DNA of 47,468 nucleotides from an uncultured bacterium. Lineage in GTDB: Bacteria; Nitrospirota; Thermodesulfovibrionia; Thermodesulfovibrionales; CALJEL01. The DNA lies in the NCBI GenBank assembly GCA_938074335.1, contig CALJEL010000076.1:1-47468 (forward strand), written 5' to 3'. Below the pieces are notes generated by a model that ran no database searches, was not told the DNA's origin, and saw nothing but the letters and a program-made list of their open reading frames with translations. How positions within the stretch are numbered: the first letter of the stretch is position 1; each line of letters starts with the position of its first letter. The position numbers and the translations under genes are program-made. Below, in pieces: positions 8,001 to 17,099 of the stretch.

Positions 8001-9376
8001 ACAGTCTTTCTCAAAAGTGTCCTTAATGCCCTTATCTGCCTTTTTATCTCCTTCGGAGATGTACCACCCTTTGACCTCTTTGCCTTTATAGAACCCTCAG
8101 GAGATAAGAATTTATATATATCAGATTCTATAAAAGTAGAAAAACTTCTGAATTCTTTTACAGTAAGTTCATTTAGCACCTTGCCCTCTTCTATACAATA
8201 CCTGACTATCTTGCCTGTTATCTCATGGGCCTTTCTGAAGGGAAGACCTTTCCTTACAAGGTATTCTGCCACATCAGTGGCGAGGCAGAAACCACTGGAG
8301 GCCCTGTACATACTGTCTTTATTAAATTTAATAAGTGGAAGCATTTCAGAAAGTATGGAGAGGGATGACCTCAGTGTGTCTGCAGTATCAAAGACAGGTT
8401 CTTTGTCTTCCTGCATATCCCTGTTGTATGTGAGAGGGAGTCCCTTCATAACTGTAAGAAGGCTTATAAGGTTTCCATAAACCCTTCCTGTCTTTCCTCT
8501 TATTAACTCAAGGACATCAGGATTTTTTTTCTGAGGCATGATGCTTGAACCGGTAGTATAGGCATCAGGAAGTTCTATAAAATTGAACTCCGAGCTGGAC
8601 CACAAAATGAGTTCCTCCGACAGCCTTGACAGATGCATCATAAGGACAGAACAATTAAACAGAAATTCAAGGCAGAAATCCCTGTCTGATACCGCATCCA
8701 TACTGTTTAGCGAGATAGAACTAAACCCGAGTTTTTTTGCAACAAAATCCCTGTCTGCTGGAAGGGAGCTACCTGACACGGCACAGGCTCCAAGGGGCAT
8801 TACATTTATCCTTCGAAGATTTTCCCTGAATCTTTCCAGGTCTCTTAAAAGCATCCAGGCATAGGCAAGGAGATGATGACTCAACAACACAGGCTGTGCC
8901 TGCTGGAGATGGGTATAGCCCGGCATAATAATATGCTGATTCTTCTCAGCAATCTTGATAAATATATCTATCAGATTCTTTATAAGCTTAATTAACTCCT
9001 TCACTTCATCTCTAAGATATAACCTCAGGTCAGTTACAACCTGATCATTTCTTGAACGGGCAGTATGAAGCCTTGCACCGGCTTCACCTATCTTCTCTGT
9101 AAGGCTGTATTCAATGTTCATATGAATATCTTCAAGCTCTTTTTTGAACTCAAACCTGCCACGCTCGATATCCCTGAGGATATCCCTGAGCCCATTAATA
9201 ATCTTCTTACCATCCTGCTCCGGAATAATGCCCTGCCTCATGAGCATCTCTGCATGGGCAAGACTTCCAAGGACATCATATCTTGCAAGTCTTATATCAA
9301 ATGAAAGGGATTCTGTAAATTCCTCCACAGAAGATGCTGTCTTCTCTTTGAATCTTCCACTCCATGGTTTCTTCAT
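7997..9376 (-). CDS. argH: Argininosuccinate lyase
   Basis: ArgH splits argininosuccinate into arginine and fumarate, the last step of arginine synthesis. The fumarase/aspartase-family signature GSSIMPQKKNPD is present, as are the HTARSRNDQV and GYTHLQQAQPV motifs. I place the start at ATG 9376 (MKKPWSGRFKEK), giving 459 residues. The frame is open to a TTG at 9412, but that TTG is part of the TTGACA -35 box. No Shine-Dalgarno site precedes 9376, which fits a leaderless mRNA. argB lies 2 kb away and in the other direction. Confidence 0.93.
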   Translation of the reverse strand: MKKPWSGRFKEKTASSVEEFTESLSFDIRLARYDVLGSLAHAEMLMRQGIIPEQDGKKIINGLRDILRDIERGRFEFKKELEDIHMNIEYSLTEKIGEAGARLHTARSRNDQVVTDLRLYLRDEVKELIKLIKNLIDIFIKIAEKNQHIIMPGYTHLQQAQPVLLSHHLLAYAWMLLRDLERFRENLRRINVMPLGACAVSGSSLPADRDFVAKKLGFSSISLNSMDAVSDRDFCLEFLFNCSVLMMHLSRLSEELILWSSSEFNFIELPDAYTTGSSIMPQKKNPDVLELIRGKTGRVYGNLISLLTVMKGLPLTYNRDMQEDKEPVFDTADTLRSSLSILSEMLPLIKFNKDSMYRASSGFCLATDVAEYLVRKGLPFRKAHEITGKIVRYCIEEGKVLNELTVKEFRSFSTFIESDIYKFLSPEGSIKAKRSKGGTSPKEIKRQIRALRTLLRKTV

Positions 9377-9382
9377 GAAGTT

Positions 9383-9412
9383 AAGATAATCTTTTATATA
9401 AGAAAGTGTCAA
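9383..9412 (-). promoter_or_regulatory. Candidate leaderless promoter of argH
   Basis: On the minus strand TTGACA (9412-9407) is followed after 17-18 bases by TTATCT/TATCTT. The ATG at 9376 is 36 bases from the first T of the -35 box, which is the expected transcription start. No ribosome binding site lies in front of the ATG. Confidence 0.45.
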
Positions 9413-9421
9413 TAGCCCAAT

Positions 9422-9520
9422 TGAACAGTTTAAACAGTTTGAACAGTTAATAACTCACTAATTCACTAACTCACTTCACTGTCTGGTGTGCTGTCGCACT
9501 ACCTTTAGGCATCTTTAGAC
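9422..9520. repeat. Short-word repeat tract downstream of the AraC-type gene
   Basis: Three copies of a 10-base word related to AACAGTTTGA (9422-9450) run into TAACTCACTAATTCACTAAC (about 9452-9471) and then CTGTCGCACTACC and TTTAGGCATC. The same words occur at 18043-18068, 34324-34480 and in the composite elements. The region is non-coding. Confidence 0.6.
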
Positions 9521-9633
9521 CATATCCTTATCCTTTGCACCATAATCCGAGATGAGCCAAAAAGATTGTATCGTTTTATAAAAAATCTCTTTCCAATGGT
9601 AAAGATTCGCAGAAAGGTTTGGTTACCTCTATA

Positions 9634-10389
9634 TTATTCAATATTGAAAACTTCTTTTCTATACCTGCTCGGTGTAACCCCGATATATTTCTTGAAATAT
9701 CTTATGAAATTGCTCAAATCATCAAAACCTACTCCTGCTGATATCTCAGAGATCGATTTTCCAGAATCTTGAAGCAATCTCTTTGCCTTTTCAAGTCGCA
9801 TCAGACAAAGAAACTTCTTAGGGCTCTTCCCTGTATATCTTTTAAAAATCCTGCAGAAATGGAACCTGCTCAAACCAGCCTCCCTTGCCATATCAAGTAT
9901 TGAAAGTTTCTGATCGAGGTGCTCATTCAAAAAATATATAACCCTCAGGATGTTCTCGGGTATATCGGTTTCAGAGGAATCAAGAAGTTTTGATATCTCA
10001 ATGTCAGAGAAAGGATACCTCCTCTCCTTTGGCCCTCTCTTAAGTAAAAGGATGTCGTTTAATCTCTTCTTTAATTCATCAAAATTTACTGGTTTTTTAA
10101 AGAATTCCCTTGCCCCTGCCTTGAAGGTCTTAATTGCTATCTCTTCTGAACTCTCTTCAGTTAAAAAAACAACGGGTATATCAGGTCTCCGGGTCTTTAT
10201 TTCTTTTAATAGAGTTATACCCTTATGGGGATTATAACCACAATCAATAATGAGAAGATCCATCTCAATCTTTCTGACAGTCTCTGACTGGCTCAGGGGA
10301 TATACAAGTATAGACTCTCCTTCTAATGAAAAACTCCCATAAATACCCTCCCCTTCATCTGAAAGGATAACTATAGGTTTTCTGCTCAT
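9634..10389 (-). CDS. Response regulator with AraC-type DNA-binding domain
   Basis: I choose the start at ATG 10389 (MSRKPIVILSDEGEG), which has GGAGG upstream; an upstream ATG at 10407 is less likely. The 251-residue protein has an N-terminal receiver (about residues 1-118), with acidic pair D11-E12, phospho-acceptor D49, and the KKP motif near residue 100. A C-terminal AraC helix-turn-helix pair (about 150-248) includes MAREAGLSRFHFCRIFKRYTG and the family signature ISAGVGFDDLSNFIRYFKKY. REC-AraC fusions usually control small regulons. No partner kinase is adjacent. Confidence 0.82.
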   Translation of the reverse strand: MSRKPIVILSDEGEGIYGSFSLEGESILVYPLSQSETVRKIEMDLLIIDCGYNPHKGITLLKEIKTRRPDIPVVFLTEESSEEIAIKTFKAGAREFFKKPVNFDELKKRLNDILLLKRGPKERRYPFSDIEISKLLDSSETDIPENILRVIYFLNEHLDQKLSILDMAREAGLSRFHFCRIFKRYTGKSPKKFLCLMRLEKAKRLLQDSGKSISEISAGVGFDDLSNFIRYFKKYIGVTPSRYRKEVFNIE

Positions 10390-10407
10390 AAGCCTTAAAC
10401 CCTCCAT

Positions 10408-10810
10408 GAGAACTCTTAAAAATCTTATTGAAAAAATTAATTTCCATCTCCTTTATTCAAGCGGACAGCGACCATCAATTTATTTACTAACAATTAACTT
10501 TCAAAAGTTTAAAAAGCAATAATTATGCCTGTTTTAACTGGTAATTATTAAACATTTTTATTAATAAAAATTTTTTAAAATGCGTATTTTCACCATTCAA
10601 GGTGAGTGTTTTTCCACAGCTGGATAAGTTTCCTCTTCCTGTCTTTTCTTTATCCTTTGATATCCCTTTGTCATTCCTTTCTGTTTCTAAAATCTTTACC
10701 TCAAACAGTAAAATTTTTATTTACCCTTTTTTAAAATTTGTAACCTAAATAATATTTAAGTTGTGGATAACCAGTTAGAGCTTACGGACATTTTTGAGAT
10801 CTGCTGAACT
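10408..10810. other. AT-rich non-coding stretch with DnaA-box-like sites
   Basis: I see no gene here. The stretch is very AT-rich, especially 10480-10590 and 10700-10760. A perfect DnaA-box sequence, TGTGGATAA, lies at 10762-10770. TTTTCCACA (10610-10618, one mismatch to TTATCCACA) is followed at once by GCTGGATAA (10619-10627), giving an inverted pair. AATAATTA and TAATTATT form an inverted repeat near 10520-10550. Too few boxes are present to call an origin. Confidence 0.4.
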
Positions 10811-11511
10811 GCTGATAAAATGTGCGGTATGAATGCCTTTATAGCGACACCTTAGTAGTGCGACCACCTCATCCCTTCACCTCTTCACCCCTTCACCTAC
10901 GAGGTTACTGGTGTGAGGCATACTGCACATTGAAAATATATTTCTGTTGACAGATTACGGATCTCCTCAATTTGCTGATAGAAATGCATTTTTAATGGCG
11001 GGGGCTGCCTCAAAGCCTTCTTAGACCAGCAGTGCAGTAGTGCAGTAGTTTTTATTGATAGAGCAGTAGACCAGCAGTTTTTATTAAGGAATTTTTTCTT
11101 ATTATTTAACCTTTATTTTGCCATTAGAAAACTGGCAGTCTGCCTCAAAGTCTTTACAATGCGACAATCTTTATTTATTATGTAACAAAAATTCATCACT
11201 TAAAAAGGTGAAGTCAGTTATGTATAGTAAGCTTATTAATAGTATTACACCAAGGTGTCGCAGGTAAAGCCTTTTCGGCAGCCTGCCAGTTTTTATTGAA
11301 GGTTTATTATAAATTTCTATTGGCAGATTGCGGTCAACTGTTGCTCTGCTGCGCTGCTGCTCTGTTAAGGTGTCGCAGGCGGGGTCCCCAGAAAATCGTC
11401 AGATTTTCTGGGGTGCTGATATTGCCTTTAGAGCACGGACTGAAGACAAGCTTTACCCCGTGAACCCCAAAATATCGGCGTCCCCTCCATTCCTATCGGC
11501 AGTTTAGGGGG
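10811..11511. repeat. Composite repeat region E2 (several partial elements, mostly inverted relative to E1)
   Basis: This non-coding stretch holds partial copies of the family. There is an end-like TTGCTGATAGAAATGCATTT near 10972, AATGGCGGGGGCTGCCTCAAAG (about 10997-11018), words built on AGCAGTAGTGCAGTAG (about 11027-11075), GCCATTAGAAAACTGGCAGT (about 11119-11138), and the 12-bp-stem hairpin at 11386-11413. A decayed second hairpin lies at 11432-11462, and an end CCTATCGGCAGTTTAGGG at about 11493-11510. It lies between the divergent AraC-type and argB genes. Confidence 0.8.
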
Positions 11512-11579
11512 ATCTATGCATAGTTGACAGAATATGTTTTCAGGATTTAAAATTCATTTTTAATTAACGGAGGAAGTGA

Positions 11580-12458
11580 ATGAAAAAACTTGCTGAGAAG
11601 GCCTCTATCCTTGTAGAGGCACTGCCGTATATAAGAAACTTTTATGGAAAGACCTTTGTAATAAAATATGGAGGTGCTGCACAGACAGATGAGGTCCTGA
11701 AATCTTCTTTTGCCCAGGACATAGTGCTTCTCAATTATATAGGAATTCATACAGTGGTTGTTCATGGAGGCGGACCAAAGATATCAAGGACCATGGAGCA
11801 GATGGGCAAAAAACCAACCTTTATTCATGGCCAGAGGGTTACTGACAGGGAGACCATGGATATTGTGGAGATGGTTCTTGCTGGAATAATTAATAAAGAG
11901 ATCGTTAATCTCATAAACAGTCATGGAGGAAAGGCTGTGGGCCTGAGCGGTAAAGATGGAGGACTCATAAAGGCAAAAAAGAAGTTGATTAAAAAATTCT
12001 CTCCCGATTCACAAACAGAGGAGATCATAGACCCTGGCCTTGTTGGAGATGTAGAGGAGATCGATCCTTCCATACTCCATACACTCAAGGAAAAAAACTT
12101 TATACCAGTAATCGCACCTGTAGGATATGATAGAGAAGGAAATACACTTAACATAAATGCCGATTATGTGGCCTCTGCTATTGCTGGTGCACTGAGGGCA
12201 GAGAAACTTATCCTCCTTACTGATGTGGAAGGAATAATGGATGAGAAGGGTAATCTCATATCATCTATCAGGGCATCAAAGGCCGAGAAACTCATTGACA
12301 GGGTGATTAAAGGTGGCATGATTCCCAAGGTTCAGGCATGCATATCTGCCCTCAAGCAAGGCACATCAAAGACTTATATTATTGATGGCAGGGTTGAACA
12401 TGCTCTCCTGCTTGAGATATTTACAAAGGAAGGAATAGGAACGGAAATAGTCCTTTAA
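11580..12458 (+). CDS. argB: Acetylglutamate kinase
   Basis: ArgB phosphorylates N-acetylglutamate with ATP, the second step of arginine synthesis. The 292-residue protein starts after a GGAGG site. It has the amino-acid-kinase glycine-rich segment [10 protein letters not shown] (residues 60-69), K28 in FVIKYGG, the [15 protein letters not shown] substrate motif and a [10 protein letters not shown] segment. The last part ([18 protein letters not shown]) is the conserved ArgB C-terminus. It is followed three bases later by mtgA in an apparent operon. Confidence 0.95.
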   Translation: MKKLAEKASILVEALPYIRNFYGKTFVIKYGGAAQTDEVLKSSFAQDIVLLNYIGIHTVVVHGGGPKISRTMEQMGKKPTFIHGQRVTDRETMDIVEMVLAGIINKEIVNLINSHGGKAVGLSGKDGGLIKAKKKLIKKFSPDSQTEEIIDPGLVGDVEEIDPSILHTLKEKNFIPVIAPVGYDREGNTLNINADYVASAIAGALRAEKLILLTDVEGIMDEKGNLISSIRASKAEKLIDRVIKGGMIPKVQACISALKQGTSKTYIIDGRVEHALLLEIFTKEGIGTEIVL

Positions 12459-12461
12459 GAG

Positions 12462-13253
12462 ATGGCCTCCAGAAGGAAATTTTTTAAATACCTGCTACTC
12501 TTTTCCATCCTTGCATTGCTCTTTTTATTTATTGCCTATTTATTCACCATTCCCGATACGGTCTGGCTCAGACATAAAAATCCTGAACTGACATCCCTGA
12601 TGCAGTACAGACTTAAAACCAATCCAAAAGGCTATCATATTAAGAAGAAATGGGTTAATCTCTCAGAGATATCACCATATCTGATAAAGGCTGTCATGAT
12701 TGCAGAGGATGACAGGTTTTATATGCATGAGGGTTTTGATATTGAAGGCATTAAAGAGGCAATCAGAAAGGACTTAAAAAAAGGAAGATTTGTAGCAGGA
12801 GGGAGCACCATCTCCCAGCAGCTTGCAAAGAATCTCTTCCTTACACCTGAAAAGACATTAGCAAGAAAGCTCAAGGAGGCTCTGATCACTTGGAGACTGG
12901 AAAAAAATCTATCAAAAAAGCGGATACTCGAGCTCTATCTCAATGTAGTTGAATGGGGGCCAGGGGTCTTTGGTGCAGAGGCTGCCTCAAATTATTATTT
13001 CGGAAAATCAGCAAAAGAGCTCACACCCGAGGAGGCTTCAAGGCTGGCTGCGATCCTCCCGAATCCCCTTAAATACAAACTGAATGACTCAAGATATGTT
13101 GAAAACAGGTCAGCCTTCATACTTGAGATAATGAGGAAAAGGGGTATAATCCCTCCAGATTATGAACTGGAAAAGGAAATAGAAACGGTAGAATCAGAAG
13201 AAGCTGATACACCTGATAATACTGAAATCAGATCAGAAGAAAAGATAGAATAA
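12462..13253 (+). CDS. mtgA: Monofunctional peptidoglycan glycosyltransferase
   Basis: This GT51 enzyme polymerises lipid II into glycan strands without a transpeptidase domain. The 263-residue protein has one N-terminal membrane anchor (about residues 9-29). Motifs are AEDDRFYMHEGFD with catalytic E82, GGSTISQQLAKNLFL, EKNLSKKRILELYLN and the VVEWGPGVFG segment. The C-terminal 30 residues are unusually acidic (EKEIETVESEEADTPDNTE). It starts three bases after argB, probably translationally coupled, although the pathways are unrelated. Confidence 0.92.
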   Translation: MASRRKFFKYLLLFSILALLFLFIAYLFTIPDTVWLRHKNPELTSLMQYRLKTNPKGYHIKKKWVNLSEISPYLIKAVMIAEDDRFYMHEGFDIEGIKEAIRKDLKKGRFVAGGSTISQQLAKNLFLTPEKTLARKLKEALITWRLEKNLSKKRILELYLNVVEWGPGVFGAEAASNYYFGKSAKELTPEEASRLAAILPNPLKYKLNDSRYVENRSAFILEIMRKRGIIPPDYELEKEIETVESEEADTPDNTEIRSEEKIE

Positions 13254-13258
13254 GTGAC

Positions 13259-14176
13259 CTACCTCACAAAGGTAAGCCACTGTAAGTATTTCTTATTCTT
13301 TCCCTTTACTATGTCAAAAAAGAGGCCCTGCAATCTCTTTGTTATCTCACCCGGCTTTCCGCCTCCGATAATCCTTCCATCCACCTCTCTTATCGGTGTT
13401 ACCTCTGCTGCCGTACCTGTAAAAAATGCCTCCTCTGCAATATAAAGCTCATCCCGTGTAAACCTCTCTTCACGCACATTAATACCCTCATCCCTTGCTA
13501 TGGTTATGATACTGTCGCGTGTTATACCCTCAAGAATAGAGGTTGGTGGAGTAGTCTTCAGGATCCCCTTTCTCACGATAAATATATTTTCTCCACTTCC
13601 TTCAGAGACATATCCATCTGCATCAAGAAGAAGTGCCTCATCATAACCATTTGCTATTGCCTCACGCTTAGCAATCTGAGAATTTACATAATAACCGCTT
13701 ACCTTTGCCCTTGCCATAATGGAATTTACATGTCCCCTGATATAGGAAGATATCTTTACCCTTATGCCATTCTTTAATCCTTCATCACCAAGATAAGAAC
13801 CCCAGGGCCATACTGCAATCGCCAGATTTACAGGATTGCCCTTGGGGAAAAGGCCCATGGCACCATATCCAAGATAGGCAATAGGTCTTATATAACATTC
13901 TGTTACCCTGTTGACCTTTACTGTCTCGATTACCGCCTTCTTTATCTCGTCCATTGAATAAGGTATCTCAAGCATAAATATAGAGGCAGACTTTATTAAA
14001 CGCTCAACATGCTCATCAAGCCTGAATATAGCAGGGCCATTGTCAGTCTGATAACATCTGATACCCTCAAATACTGCAAGGCCATAGTGAAGACTGTGGG
14101 TAAGGATATGCACCTTTGCCTCATCCCAGGGTATCAATTTACCATCCATCCATATCTTTTCAGTCTTGGTTATCAT
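13259..14176 (-). CDS. ilvE: Branched-chain amino acid aminotransferase
   Basis: This fold-type IV PLP enzyme transfers amino groups between glutamate and the 2-oxo acids of leucine, isoleucine and valine. The 305-residue length is typical. The PLP-binding lysine is K158 in ARAKVSGYY, with the FEGIRCY segment (residues 36-42), YIRP (95-98) and the signature [10 protein letters not shown] (192-201). It lies 13 bases downstream of the acyl-CoA dehydrogenase and should be co-transcribed, which suggests branched-chain amino acid or branched acyl-CoA metabolism. Confidence 0.93.
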   Translation of the reverse strand: MITKTEKIWMDGKLIPWDEAKVHILTHSLHYGLAVFEGIRCYQTDNGPAIFRLDEHVERLIKSASIFMLEIPYSMDEIKKAVIETVKVNRVTECYIRPIAYLGYGAMGLFPKGNPVNLAIAVWPWGSYLGDEGLKNGIRVKISSYIRGHVNSIMARAKVSGYYVNSQIAKREAIANGYDEALLLDADGYVSEGSGENIFIVRKGILKTTPPTSILEGITRDSIITIARDEGINVREERFTRDELYIAEEAFFTGTAAEVTPIREVDGRIIGGGKPGEITKRLQGLFFDIVKGKNKKYLQWLTFVR

Positions 14177-14189
14177 CTCTGCTCCTCAA

Positions 14190-15347
14190 CTATTTTTTCT
14201 TAAGTGTTTCCTTTATAAGCTCCTGACCTATTACATTTCTCTGAATCTGATTTGTCCCCTCATAAATCTGCAATATCTTTGCATCACGCATCATCTTTTC
14301 CACAGGATATTCCCTCATATATCCATAACCACCCAGTATCTGCACGGCATTGGTTGTTACCCTCATTGCCATATCAGTGGCAAATACCTTAGCCATTGCT
14401 GATTCCTTTGAAAAATCCTTTGCACCGCTGTCCATATATCTTGCAACAGAGTAAACCAGGGCCCTTGCAGCCTCTATCTCCGTAGCCATATCAGCAAGCA
14501 TATGCTGTATAGCCTGAAAACTTATTATGGGATGTCCGAACTGATGCCTCTTCCTTGCATACTCAAGGGCAACATCAAAGGCACCCTGGGCAACACCAAC
14601 TCCCTGCGCTCCAACTCCCACCCTTGAATGGTCAAGGGTCTTCATAGCCACAATAAAGCCCATTCCTTCCCTGCCGAGAAGATTCTCCTTAGGGACCCTG
14701 CAATTTTCAAATATGAGCTCCCTTGTAGCGGATGCCCTTATGCCCATCTTTTTTTCCTTCTTACCAAAAGAAAAACCAGGTGTTCCCTTTTCAACTATAA
14801 ATGCTGAGGCTCCTCTTGGACCCTTTGTCCTGTCTGTTATGGCAATCACTGTGTATATCTCTGCCTCTCCGCCATTTGTAATCCATTGCTTTGTGCCATT
14901 GAGGATATAATAGTCTCCCTCTTTCTTGGCGGTTGTCTCTATGCCTCCTGCATCACTTCCAGCATTAGCCTCTGTAAGGGCAAAGGCAACCAGCCTTTTA
15001 CCGCTGGCGATGTCTGGAAGATACTTCTTTTTCTGTTCCTCATTACCAAATAGTATTATAGGGTATGTACCAAGGGCATTTGCAGCATATGTGGTAGATA
15101 CTCCAAGACATGCCCTTGAAAGTTCCTCCACTGCTATACAAAGCTCAAGGGCACCCTTCCCAAGACCTTCATATTCCTCAGGGATAAATATCCTGAGAAG
15201 ATCAGCCTGAGCAATCGTCTTCATTATCTCCCAGGGGAATTCCTCTTTCTCATCAAGCTCCTCCCTCACAGGCACAATTTTTTCCTCAGCTATCTTCCTT
15301 GCAATGTCCCGGATCATTAACTGTTCTTCATTAAGAAAATAATCCAT
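14190..15347 (-). CDS. Acyl-CoA dehydrogenase
   Basis: This FAD enzyme oxidises acyl-CoA to trans-2-enoyl-CoA and passes electrons to an electron-transfer flavoprotein. The 385-residue chain has the usual layout: alpha-helical N-terminal domain, the beta domain with ALTEANAGSDAGG and WITNGGEAEIY, and the C-terminal helical domain with GGYGYMREYPVEKMMRDAK. The catalytic base is the Glu in IYEGTNQIQRN. It resembles short-chain (butyryl-CoA type) or branched-chain members. With ilvE directly downstream, a branched-chain acyl-CoA substrate is plausible but not shown. Confidence 0.92.
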   Translation of the reverse strand: MDYFLNEEQLMIRDIARKIAEEKIVPVREELDEKEEFPWEIMKTIAQADLLRIFIPEEYEGLGKGALELCIAVEELSRACLGVSTTYAANALGTYPIILFGNEEQKKKYLPDIASGKRLVAFALTEANAGSDAGGIETTAKKEGDYYILNGTKQWITNGGEAEIYTVIAITDRTKGPRGASAFIVEKGTPGFSFGKKEKKMGIRASATRELIFENCRVPKENLLGREGMGFIVAMKTLDHSRVGVGAQGVGVAQGAFDVALEYARKRHQFGHPIISFQAIQHMLADMATEIEAARALVYSVARYMDSGAKDFSKESAMAKVFATDMAMRVTTNAVQILGGYGYMREYPVEKMMRDAKILQIYEGTNQIQRNVIGQELIKETLKKK

Positions 15348-15436
15348 ATCTTCCTCTTCCTCCCTTTAAAATCTTTCTCAGGATATTAGGTGATTATTTT
15401 CTCAAAGTATAAAGACCTTTGTCAAGGAAAAGAGGT

Positions 15437-15710
15437 GACCCACCCCCTATTTTGCCATTAGAGAACTGGCAGTCTGCCTCAAAGTCTTCTTAGACCAGCA
15501 GAGCAGTAGTGCCAGTAGCACAGACATTCTTGTCTGTGGCTTACGCAGCAGTTTTTATTGATAGAGCAGCAGACCAGCAGAGCAGTAGAGCAGTAGCTAC
15601 AACAGTGCGATAGTGCGACAGTGCTACAGTGCGACAGTAGAAGTACGGCATGCCGTGCCCCTACACAGAACAACCCTTCCGCAGCACTGTCGCTCTGTCG
15701 CACTATTTGA
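15437..15710. repeat. Composite repeat region E3
   Basis: This non-coding stretch lies between divergent genes. It begins with TTTTGCCATTAGAGAACTGG and TCTGCCTCAAAGTCTTCTTA, runs through words based on GAGCAGTAGAGCAGTAG and AGTGCGACAGTGCTACAG, and ends in GCTCTGTCGCACTATT. Nested inside are the hairpin CACAGACA-TTCT-TGTCTGTG (15519-15538) and a decayed GTAGGGGCACGGC-type palindrome (15637-15664). The latter is followed by ACAGAACAACCCTTCC, which precedes the same palindrome in opposite orientation in E6. Confidence 0.8.
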
Positions 15711-15773
15711 CTATTATAAAGATATTCTGTTAAAGTAAAAAAGTTTTATTTAATTAATTTAAGAGGTGGCGGA

Positions 15774-16289
15774 ATGGGTTCAAAAAAGAAGAAAACACCT
15801 TCCCTGAAGACAGGGGGCACAAAGAAATTAAAAAAGACCATAAAAAAGGTTAAGGAAAAAACAATCTCATCCAGGAAAAGGAAAAAGTCTGTCTCTAAAG
15901 TCAGCAAACCAGAAACCTCTTCCAGTATATCCAGAAAAGATGCGATCAAAACCATTAAATCACAATTACTTCAGCAAAAAAAGATCCTTCTTGGAGAGGC
16001 TGGTGCTACATTAAATAATATGCCAGCAGCAATACTTTATCCAGACATGGGAGACCAGGCCGGAATGGAAATAGAAAGGAATTTTCTGCTGAGATTAAGA
16101 GGAAGGGAGCAGAAGCTTCTTAAAAAGATTGATGAGGCACTTGAAAGGATAGAGAATGGGACCTTCGGTCTCTGTGAGATATGTGGCAAAGAAATAGACT
16201 TAAAAAGACTCATGGCAAGACCCGTGACAACCATGTGTATAGAATGCAAGACTGAACAGGAAGAGGAAGAAAGGCTCAGGGAGATGTAA
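15774..16289 (+). CDS. DksA/TraR-type zinc-finger protein with basic N-terminal extension
   Basis: The C-terminal part of this 171-residue protein has the DksA/TraR C4 zinc finger, C134-x2-C137 and C155-x2-C158 (LCEICG...MCIEC), preceded by a long helix pair (about residues 56-130). DksA-like proteins bind the RNA polymerase secondary channel and change promoter output, often with ppGpp. The first 50 residues are a lysine/serine-rich, probably disordered tail not found in E. coli DksA. A good AGAGGTGGCGG site precedes the ATG. The zinc finger has all four cysteines. Confidence 0.85.
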   Translation: MGSKKKKTPSLKTGGTKKLKKTIKKVKEKTISSRKRKKSVSKVSKPETSSSISRKDAIKTIKSQLLQQKKILLGEAGATLNNMPAAILYPDMGDQAGMEIERNFLLRLRGREQKLLKKIDEALERIENGTFGLCEICGKEIDLKRLMARPVTTMCIECKTEQEEEERLREM

Positions 16290-16313
16290 CTGTGGAATTC
16301 ATGAATTACCCTG

Positions 16314-17099
16314 CTAAGGGACCTTCTTTGAAGCCTGAAGAGTATCTCCCAGCATATTAAAAGACAGGGCAGTAATCGCAATTGCCAGGCCTGGAAAAAG
16401 AACCATCCAGGGATCACTCAGCATATAGGCCCTTGAGGAGCTTATCATTCCTCCCCAGGTAGGTACAGGTGGCTGGGCACCAAGTCCAAGAAAACTTAAG
16501 GCAGCCTCAGAAAGTATAAAACCTCCTATCTTCATGCTCATGTAAACAGAACCAAGATAAAAGCACTGGGGCATTATATGTTTCAGTAGTATCCTTGTTT
16601 CACTGGCACCGATAGCCCTTGCTGCCTGGACAAAATATTCATCTCTTATAGTTAGCACATATCCTCTTATTAATCGTGCAAAGGGTGCCCATCCCACAAG
16701 GGAAAGGGCTATGAGTACGGTATAGATATTCTGTGGTAACACAACAGATATTGCCATGGCAAGAAGGAGCGAAGGAAAGGCCATCAGCAGATCCACCATA
16801 GCCATCATGAGCATATCAAGCCTTCCTCCAATAAATCCTGAAACAGCACCTGTTATGAATCCTAAAGAGAATGAGAGGAGGGCTGCTCCAATAGCAACAG
16901 AAAGTGAAATCCTCCCTCCGTATAGTATCCTTGAAAGAATATCCCTTCCTTTCTGGTCTGTTCCAAAGGGATGTTGCCATGATGGAGGTTTCCTTATCAG
17001 CTCAAGGTTCATTTCATAAGGATCATAAGGAATCAGCAAAGGTCCAAAGATCACACTTAAAGAAATAAAGATTATAATACTGAGGGATATGGTCTTCAT
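16314..17099 (-). CDS. ABC transporter permease, DppC/OppC family
   Basis: This 261-residue membrane protein has an N-terminal helix, the FGTDQKGRDILSRILYGGRISL motif typical of DppC-type permeases, and five further membrane segments. The ATPase-coupling EAA loop is EYFVQAARAIGASETRILLKHIMP. It pairs with the DppB-type permease upstream, overlapping it by 4 bases. Such pairs import peptides, nickel or related solutes with a binding protein and two ATPases, but none of those genes is adjacent, so the substrate cannot be assigned. Confidence 0.87.
   Translation of the reverse strand: MKTISLSIIIFISLSVIFGPLLIPYDPYEMNLELIRKPPSWQHPFGTDQKGRDILSRILYGGRISLSVAIGAALLSFSLGFITGAVSGFIGGRLDMLMMAMVDLLMAFPSLLLAMAISVVLPQNIYTVLIALSLVGWAPFARLIRGYVLTIRDEYFVQAARAIGASETRILLKHIMPQCFYLGSVYMSMKIGGFILSEAALSFLGLGAQPPVPTWGGMISSSRAYMLSDPWMVLFPGLAIAITALSFNMLGDTLQASKKVP

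Noticed and set aside
10408-10810. A replication origin.
   Set aside because: Only one perfect DnaA box and two imperfect ones are visible, no replication genes are adjacent, and strand asymmetry cannot be judged from this window. Kept only as a low-interest finding.
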